This document shows, piece by piece, positions 57,814 to 64,000 of a stretch of DNA of 64,000 nt (positions are counted from its first letter, which is position 1; every line of letters starts with the position of its first letter). The notes under the pieces were generated by a model that saw nothing but the letters and a program-made list of their open reading frames with translations, did no database searches and had not been told where the DNA came from. A program made the position numbers and the translations under genes. The DNA comes from Marinobacterium marinum (GTDB lineage Bacteria > Pseudomonadota > Gammaproteobacteria > Pseudomonadales > Balneatricaceae): positions 62,001-126,000 of the forward strand of contig NZ_JACEMT010000041.1 of the NCBI RefSeq assembly GCF_013868415.1, written 5' to 3'.

Positions 57814-59211
57814 ATGATCTTTTGCCGAGGCCACGGGTTGATTAAGCAGCAATACCTTGATTATGAATTGAACGCACATACGCTGCTGGAGCGTCTTCGA
57901 CCACTTGGCCACGCAGTACTGCTGGACAGCAGCCACCCTCAAACCGATCGGGGCCGCTACGATATCATCGCCGCCGCCCCTGATCGTGTTATCCGTTTTG
58001 ATCACGGGTGCCTCCAGGTCTGCGATGACCACCAACGCGCTCTGGATACCGGCTCGCTATCACCATTTGAATATATGGATCAATGCCTGGCTGAACTGGG
58101 GCAACCAAATTCCACCCCTGACCTGCCCTTCTGCGGCGGCCTGATCGGCCTGTTCGGCTATGACCTGGGGCGCTCACTTGAGCAGCTGCCCGAGCACGCC
58201 GATGCGGATATCGATTACCCTCAACTGGTGGCAGGGCGCTATCTCTGGGCCGTGGTGATCGATCACCACCACCGCAGTTCACGCCTCATCAGCCACCCGC
58301 TAACCGATCCCGTACGACTGGAACAGGCGAAAACCCGACTGCTCACCCCCGCAACCAATCACGACATGCAGTTTCGCCTCACCTCAATGTTCAACAGCAA
58401 CCTGAGTGCCGAAGCCTACGGCAACGCCCTGAAACGCATCGATGACTACATCCATGCCGGAGACTGCTACCAGATTAATTTCGCCCAACGCTTTCAAGCA
58501 CATTACACCGGCGACCCCTGGCAGGCCTATCGGGCACTGCGCACTGTAGCACCAACCCCCTTTGCCGCCTTCATGGACATGCCCGAGGGCTCTATCCTGT
58601 CGCTGTCGCCGGAACGTTTTCTGCTCTCTGATTCAAGCGGCGCCGTCGAAACTCGCCCCATCAAAGGCACGCGCCCGCGCGGCAAAACGCCAGCCGCTGA
58701 CCGGGCGCTGGCCGATGAGCTGTTCCACTCAACCAAAGACCGGGCCGAAAATCTGATGATTGTTGATTTGCTGCGCAATGACCTGAGCCGCAACTGCGCT
58801 CCCGGCAGCATTCAAGTACCGGAGCTGTTCAGCATTGAGACCTACCCGAATGTACATCATTTGGTCAGCGTTATCCGCGGACAACTTAAGACCGGGACGG
58901 GCCCCCTGCAACTGTTGCGTGATGCTTTTCCCGGAGGCTCCATTACCGGCGCGCCCAAAATCAGAGCAATGGAGATCATTGATGAGCTTGAGCCTCAACG
59001 TCGTGCGATCTATTGCGGCTCCATCGGCTATGTCAGCTGCTGCGGGCGCATGGACACCAACATCACTATTCGCACACTGCTGTGCCAGGAAGGATCAATC
59101 TACTGCTGGGCCGGCGGCGGGATTGTAGCGGACTCACGCATTGAGGATGAATACCAGGAAACCTTCAACAAGGTTGGCAACCTGATCGAGTGCCTGCAGC
59201 AGCAGGCCTGA
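57814..59211 (+). CDS. pabB: Aminodeoxychorismate synthase component I
   Basis: 465 residues. Chorismate-binding domain with PIKGTRPRGK (the lysine typical for PabB), NLMIVDLLRNDLSRNC, DAFPGGSITGAPKIRAMEII and EDEYQETFNKVGNL. Makes 4-amino-4-deoxychorismate for folate with PabA. The start at 57814 has only a weak ribosome site; a TTG eight codons later is possible. Same-strand monocistron. Confidence 0.9.
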   Translation: MIFCRGHGLIKQQYLDYELNAHTLLERLRPLGHAVLLDSSHPQTDRGRYDIIAAAPDRVIRFDHGCLQVCDDHQRALDTGSLSPFEYMDQCLAELGQPNSTPDLPFCGGLIGLFGYDLGRSLEQLPEHADADIDYPQLVAGRYLWAVVIDHHHRSSRLISHPLTDPVRLEQAKTRLLTPATNHDMQFRLTSMFNSNLSAEAYGNALKRIDDYIHAGDCYQINFAQRFQAHYTGDPWQAYRALRTVAPTPFAAFMDMPEGSILSLSPERFLLSDSSGAVETRPIKGTRPRGKTPAADRALADELFHSTKDRAENLMIVDLLRNDLSRNCAPGSIQVPELFSIETYPNVHHLVSVIRGQLKTGTGPLQLLRDAFPGGSITGAPKIRAMEIIDELEPQRRAIYCGSIGYVSCCGRMDTNITIRTLLCQEGSIYCWAGGGIVADSRIEDEYQETFNKVGNLIECLQQQA

Positions 59212-59229
59212 TACTCGACCCCGCGTCAA

Positions 59230-60465
59230 TCAGCCCTGATTGACGCCCATCTGCTCCAGCAGGCGCTGGGTACGCTGAGTGAACGCCAACCGCTCATCCT
59301 TATCGACTCCATCCGCAACCGGTATCGGTGCAGTCATTGCATTCACTGGACGACCGTTGACGTGCAGCTCATAATGCAGATGCGGACCGGTCGAGCGCCC
59401 CGAATTGCCGGACAAGGCTATTTTCTGCCCGCGACTGACGGTCTGGCCTTTTGTTACCAGAGCCTTGCTCAAGTGCAGGAAACGCGTTTTGTATTTTTCA
59501 CCGTGCTCAATGACGATGTACAGCCCGGCATAAGGATGCTTGGTGACGCGCGTTACTACACCATCACCCGTTGCCAGAACGGGCGTCCCTATCGGCGTGG
59601 CAAAATCAGTACCGTTATGAGGACGTACTCGCCCAGTCACCGGGTGCTTGCGGAAGGGGTTGAAATGAGAACTGAGCCGATACTTGCCCTTGGTAGGGTA
59701 GCGTATAAAGGCACTCGCCAGGCTCTCGCCATTCAGGTCATAGAATTGCCCTTCAAAATTGAAGGCGGTCAACTCACGGGAGCGATTGAGGATACGCAAA
59801 CCTTCCAGCCGTGTATTACCGGTCGCTTCGCCATCCACATACTGTTCGGCACGCACAACCTGAAAGCGATCACCGGCCCTCAGGTCTCGGCGGAAATTAA
59901 TTTTATCCTGCAACAGCGCCGATACACGTTGTATTTCAGAAGCACGTAAGCCGGCTCGTTTGGCCGAATTATAGAAGCTGCCATTGATCTCTCCGGCAAG
60001 CATCTCTTCACGCCACTCACCCTCTAGACGCACTTCGCTGTATTCAAAAACTTCTGCCGCAGCGCGGGTAAATACAACCTGTTCCGCTGCACTGAACCTG
60101 AGTTCCAGCTGATGCAACTGCCCCGACTCAAGCCAGAAACCCAACTTGTCGCCAGGCTTGAGCGTATCCAGCGCCAGGATGGAAACATCGCTTTCCAGCA
60201 CTTGATACATCTCTTTTTGGGAGACACCCAGGCGCTCAAAAATAGTACTCAGAGTATCACCCGATTGGATCGTGTAAACATAATCGGGGATACTCAACTG
60301 AGTCAAAGATGTCGGCTCTTCAGCCTGCAGATCGACCGCCGCGGATTCGGGGAGTTTCAACGGCAGCGAGTACTCCAACGGCTGAAACGAGAAGGCCCCG
60401 AGCATGAGCGCTGCGGCGGGCAGGTAAATGCCCAGCATCAGCGGCTTGCGCAAATATCTTTTCAT
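59230..60465 (-). CDS. M23 murein endopeptidase, MepM-like
   Basis: 411 residues. N-terminal membrane anchor (LMLGIYLPAAALMLGAF, about 9-25), a LysM-like/OapA domain (YVYTIQSGDTLSTIFERLG, about 61-79), a linker domain, and a C-terminal peptidase with the zinc ligands in RPHNGTDFATPIG and GPHLHYELHVNG. It cleaves peptidoglycan cross-links for growth of the cell wall. Size and order match MepM (YebA). Ribosome site AGGAGGTCC before the ATG is strong. Confidence 0.87.
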   Translation of the reverse strand: MKRYLRKPLMLGIYLPAAALMLGAFSFQPLEYSLPLKLPESAAVDLQAEEPTSLTQLSIPDYVYTIQSGDTLSTIFERLGVSQKEMYQVLESDVSILALDTLKPGDKLGFWLESGQLHQLELRFSAAEQVVFTRAAAEVFEYSEVRLEGEWREEMLAGEINGSFYNSAKRAGLRASEIQRVSALLQDKINFRRDLRAGDRFQVVRAEQYVDGEATGNTRLEGLRILNRSRELTAFNFEGQFYDLNGESLASAFIRYPTKGKYRLSSHFNPFRKHPVTGRVRPHNGTDFATPIGTPVLATGDGVVTRVTKHPYAGLYIVIEHGEKYKTRFLHLSKALVTKGQTVSRGQKIALSGNSGRSTGPHLHYELHVNGRPVNAMTAPIPVADGVDKDERLAFTQRTQRLLEQMGVNQG

Positions 60466-60529
60466 TATTCAGGACCTCCTACGAACAGCCTTGATGGACG
60501 ATACCCTCAAGGCAGGTTACTGCAATAAA

Positions 60530-61147
60530 TCAGATCGTCAGATCACGTACACTCGCCTTGACGAACTCGGCCTTGAGATCTTCGTAGCTGTGAACCGCCG
60601 GGAACTGCGGAAATTCACTGATCACGTTCTGCGGCGCATGGAATAAAATTCCCGACTCCGCCTGTGTCAGCATGGTGGTATCGTTATAAGAGTCACCGGT
60701 AGCAATGACCCGGTAATTCAGCAGCTGAAACGCACGCACGGACTGACGCTTGGGGTCACGCTGACGCAGGGTGTAATCGGTAATGCGGCCCTGCTCATTG
60801 ACTTCCAGCTTATGGCACAACAGGGCCGGATAGCCCAACTGCTTCATCAGGGGAGCCGCGAATTCGTAAAACGTATCGGACAGAATAACGACCTGAAAAC
60901 GCTCGCGCAACCAGTCAACGAAATCGCGCGCGCCTTCCAGAGGCGACAAACGGCTGATGGTATCCTGGATTTGCGGCAAGGTCAGACCGTGCTCATCCAG
61001 AATACGCAGTCGCTGCTTCATCAGCACATCGTAATCCGGGATGTCCCGCGTCGTAGCCTTCAACTCTTCAATACCGGTTTCCTCGGCAAACGCAATCCAT
61101 ATTTCGGGAATCAGAACACCTTCCAGGTCAAGACAAGCCAGTTCCAC
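60530..61147 (-). CDS. thrH: ThrH, bifunctional phosphoserine phosphatase/homoserine phosphotransferase
   Basis: 205 residues, same length as Pseudomonas ThrH. HAD motifs: LDLEGVL (5-11), VVILSDTFYEFA (about 86-97) and GDSYNDTTML (about 154-163), with the lysine in RDPKRQSV. It can move phosphate from phosphoserine to homoserine. Isolated gene between the M23 peptidase and cysB. Confidence 0.92.
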   Translation of the reverse strand: MELACLDLEGVLIPEIWIAFAEETGIEELKATTRDIPDYDVLMKQRLRILDEHGLTLPQIQDTISRLSPLEGARDFVDWLRERFQVVILSDTFYEFAAPLMKQLGYPALLCHKLEVNEQGRITDYTLRQRDPKRQSVRAFQLLNYRVIATGDSYNDTTMLTQAESGILFHAPQNVISEFPQFPAVHSYEDLKAEFVKASVRDLTI

Positions 61148-61208
61148 GCGGGACGCCTCCAGTCAGTTAATAAAGTGCGCAACAATGTACCCTGTCACCT
61201 ATTCCCTT

Positions 61209-62228
<1,020 letters not shown>

Positions 62229-62270
62229 TCAAGGAATAAACAAGCAAAACCCCGGCCATCGATATCTACA

Positions 62271-63377
62271 TCAGGCGCGCTGTTTGATGCGACGCACCTC
62301 TTCTTCCAGCGCTTCAGCTCTCTGCTCGGCCGCCTGGGCCCGCACCTGAATTTTCAACACGTCATCTTCACGCTGCTGCAGCTGAGCTCGCAACTGCGCT
62401 TCCCGGCGCGCACTATCACTGCTGGTTTCCACCTGTTTCTGACTCACGGCCTGCAAACGCTCTTCCAGTTGCTTCACCTGCTCCTCGGTCCGCTTGTTTC
62501 GATTTGCGGCCGACAACAGCTGAGCGCTCATCTGAGCCTGTTCACGCTGCTGCTGAGCATCTTGCGACTGCAGCCCCCGCATGACTTCATCCTGTGTTCG
62601 CAACTGATTACCCAAAGCTTCCGATTTGGCATCACTGCGAGCCAGACGTGCGCGCAGCTCATTCAGCTCACGAGTCAAATCCGCCTCTTTGCGACCACTT
62701 TCATCCCGCAATTTTTCCAAAGCGTTCCGATAATGCCGGGTGTCGACCTCGGCACGCGCCAGAGCTTCCAAGTTATGGCGCTGTTCGTCACGAACACGCT
62801 GATCAAATACTCGCTGCGCATCCTCATAGGTCTTGCGCAACTGCTCCAGCTCTTGCACAGCACTGGCTCTGAGCTGTTCTTCCTTCTTCAGTTCGGCATT
62901 TTCGGCGGACTGCTCGTTGCGCACCTGCTGCAGCTCGGTTTCCAGCTCGGTCTGCCGCTCTTTAGACTGACTCAACTTGAACGCCTGCTCACGGTAACGC
63001 TGCTCCAGCTCGGCAATTTCATCTCGAGCACGTTTCAAGGCATCATCGCACGCCCGCTGTTTCTCATCGCTTGCGGGATCGGAAATCGGAGCCTGCCGCC
63101 CCAGCTCTTCACTCGCCTCCTGCACTGCCTGACGCCATACACGCACAAACAGTTGTTGCATGCTATCCGGAACACCCATAGCCGTAGAGGGCCCTGTCAA
63201 CTCCTGCAAGCGAACTCGCGACGGCAATTGCGCCCGCCACTCAACCAGCAACCGCTCAATTTCGGCAGGCTCGGCGCTGGATAATCGCGCCTCCAGGCCT
63301 TCCAGAGTCGGCATTTCGCCCGACAGCAGGCTTTGATCGGCAAGGGTAAATATTTTGGTTCTGAACTGCGAATCCAT
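62271..63377 (-). CDS. KfrA-like DNA-binding coiled-coil protein
   Basis: 368 residues from ATG 63377 (AGGAAC upstream). Residues 1-110 resemble the KfrA N-terminal DNA-binding domain (FRTKIFTLADQSLLSGEMPT; LERLLVEWRAQ-type pattern IERLLVEWRAQ); residues 120-365 are one long coiled coil rich in Q, E and R (LEQRYREQAFKLSQSKE). KfrA proteins are known from plasmids, where they bind DNA and help partition; this chromosomal copy lies 16 bases after rluC. Role unknown. Confidence 0.75.
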   Translation of the reverse strand: MDSQFRTKIFTLADQSLLSGEMPTLEGLEARLSSAEPAEIERLLVEWRAQLPSRVRLQELTGPSTAMGVPDSMQQLFVRVWRQAVQEASEELGRQAPISDPASDEKQRACDDALKRARDEIAELEQRYREQAFKLSQSKERQTELETELQQVRNEQSAENAELKKEEQLRASAVQELEQLRKTYEDAQRVFDQRVRDEQRHNLEALARAEVDTRHYRNALEKLRDESGRKEADLTRELNELRARLARSDAKSEALGNQLRTQDEVMRGLQSQDAQQQREQAQMSAQLLSAANRNKRTEEQVKQLEERLQAVSQKQVETSSDSARREAQLRAQLQQREDDVLKIQVRAQAAEQRAEALEEEVRRIKQRA

Positions 63378-63393
63378 TACTGTGTTCCTGTAT

Positions 63394-64000
63394 TCACTCC
63401 ACTCGGTCATCGGCAAGGCGTGACAAGGCTTTCTCGGTATCAGTGTCCAAAGGTGCGTCCACTCGCAAGCGCTCGCCATCCGGCATGTGCAGTTCCAGCC
63501 GAGCGGCATGCAGCATCAATCGTCTGATGCCCTCCTGCCGAAACACTCGATTATCATCATCCGGCGTGTACTTGATATCACCGACTATCGGGTGGCCCGC
63601 AAACTGCGTATGAACTCGGATCTGATGCGTACGCCCCGTTAACGGCCGCGCCTCGATGAGCGTGGCAAAGTCCTGATATCGACGCAGCACCTTGAACTCC
63701 GTTACCGATGGTTTGCCCTCAGGATGCACTTTGACGATACGCTCACCCGATTTCAACTCAAATCGCTGCAGAGGGGCATCAACCCTGTCACGACGCCCTG
63801 GCCAACGACCAACGACCAACGCATGATAGACCTTGTTTACCTTGCGCATTCTCAAAGCATCATGCAAGTAACGCAACATGCTACGTTTCTTTGCCACCAT
63901 GATGCAGCCCGATGTATCCCGATCCAATCGGTGGACCAGCTCCAGAAAACGGCAGTCTGGGCGGATCTGTCGCAACGCCTCAATCAATCCCAGGCTTACC
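63394..64000 (-). CDS. rluC: Ribosomal large subunit pseudouridine synthase RluC, start outside window
   Basis: At least 202 residues; the frame is still open at the window edge, so the N-terminus with the S4 domain is missing. Catalytic motif VHRLDRDTSGCIMVAKK with the aspartate, then EARPLTGRTHQIRVH and VGDIKYTPD. RluC modifies three uridines of 23S rRNA. In many gammaproteobacteria it lies next to rne, with which rraA activity is linked, but rne is not in view. Confidence 0.88.
   Translation of the reverse strand, partial: VSLGLIEALRQIRPDCRFLELVHRLDRDTSGCIMVAKKRSMLRYLHDALRMRKVNKVYHALVVGRWPGRRDRVDAPLQRFELKSGERIVKVHPEGKPSVTEFKVLRRYQDFATLIEARPLTGRTHQIRVHTQFAGHPIVGDIKYTPDDDNRVFRQEGIRRLMLHAARLELHMPDGERLRVDAPLDTDTEKALSRLADDRVE

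Overview
The window reads as a chromosomal segment of a free-living gammaproteobacterium, most likely an Oceanospirillales-type marine heterotroph. This is an inference from gene content: the prpB-prpC-acnD-prpF methylcitrate cluster under a GntR regulator, paaX with paaY, acetoacetyl-CoA synthetase, ppsA/ppsR, EfpL (YeiP), CysB next to thrH, and RluC. Genes are dense on both strands, most have good Shine-Dalgarno sites, and I saw no tRNA or rRNA gene.

Layout, left to right. 1-9.3 kb: end of ccoG, a DUF2164 remnant, a YhiN-type flavoprotein, an RbgA/YlqF GTPase, an EAL/HDOD protein, rraA, and a ydiJ-type FAD/Fe-S dehydrogenase divergent from a LysR regulator. 9.5-20.2 kb: secreted and membrane proteins of unknown role, a LysR/nitronate monooxygenase pair, a PepSY-linked two-component system, a metallophosphoesterase and a CvfB-like S1 protein. 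20.5-23.8 kb: an operon of a periplasmic molybdopterin-fold protein, a sensor kinase and a LuxR-type response regulator. 24-25.2 kb: a RES/Xre toxin-antitoxin pair with two visible operators. 25.4-27.6 kb: nfsB, a frameshifted 5'-nucleotidase, and relics of a type I restriction subunit and an Abi_2 protein.

27.7-36.5 kb is the most interesting region: an 8.8-kb integrated element bounded by 20-bp direct repeats, inserted in the 3' end of ppsA. It carries a tyrosine integrase, an AlpA regulator, a primase-helicase, an iteron origin with an AT-rich tract, a serine recombinase, a P22 gp3-type terminase small subunit and a block of small unknown genes, but no capsid, tail or large terminase. This is the plan of a phage satellite (PICI-like). 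The original end of ppsA and its terminator lie at the far side of the element, and the element itself supplies the codons that now end ppsA.

36.5-64 kb is core metabolism again: ppsA/ppsR, efpL, paaX-DUF2889-paaY, an isochorismatase-family hydrolase, aacS behind a 36-bp palindrome, dsbD, DAHP synthase, the prp operon, a hydrolase, pabB, an M23 endopeptidase, thrH, cysB, a KfrA-like coiled-coil protein and the start-truncated rluC. The same perfect 12-bp palindrome (ATTGTCGACAAT) occurs upstream of the prp operon and directly upstream of ppsR, which suggests that propionate use and PEP synthesis are controlled together.
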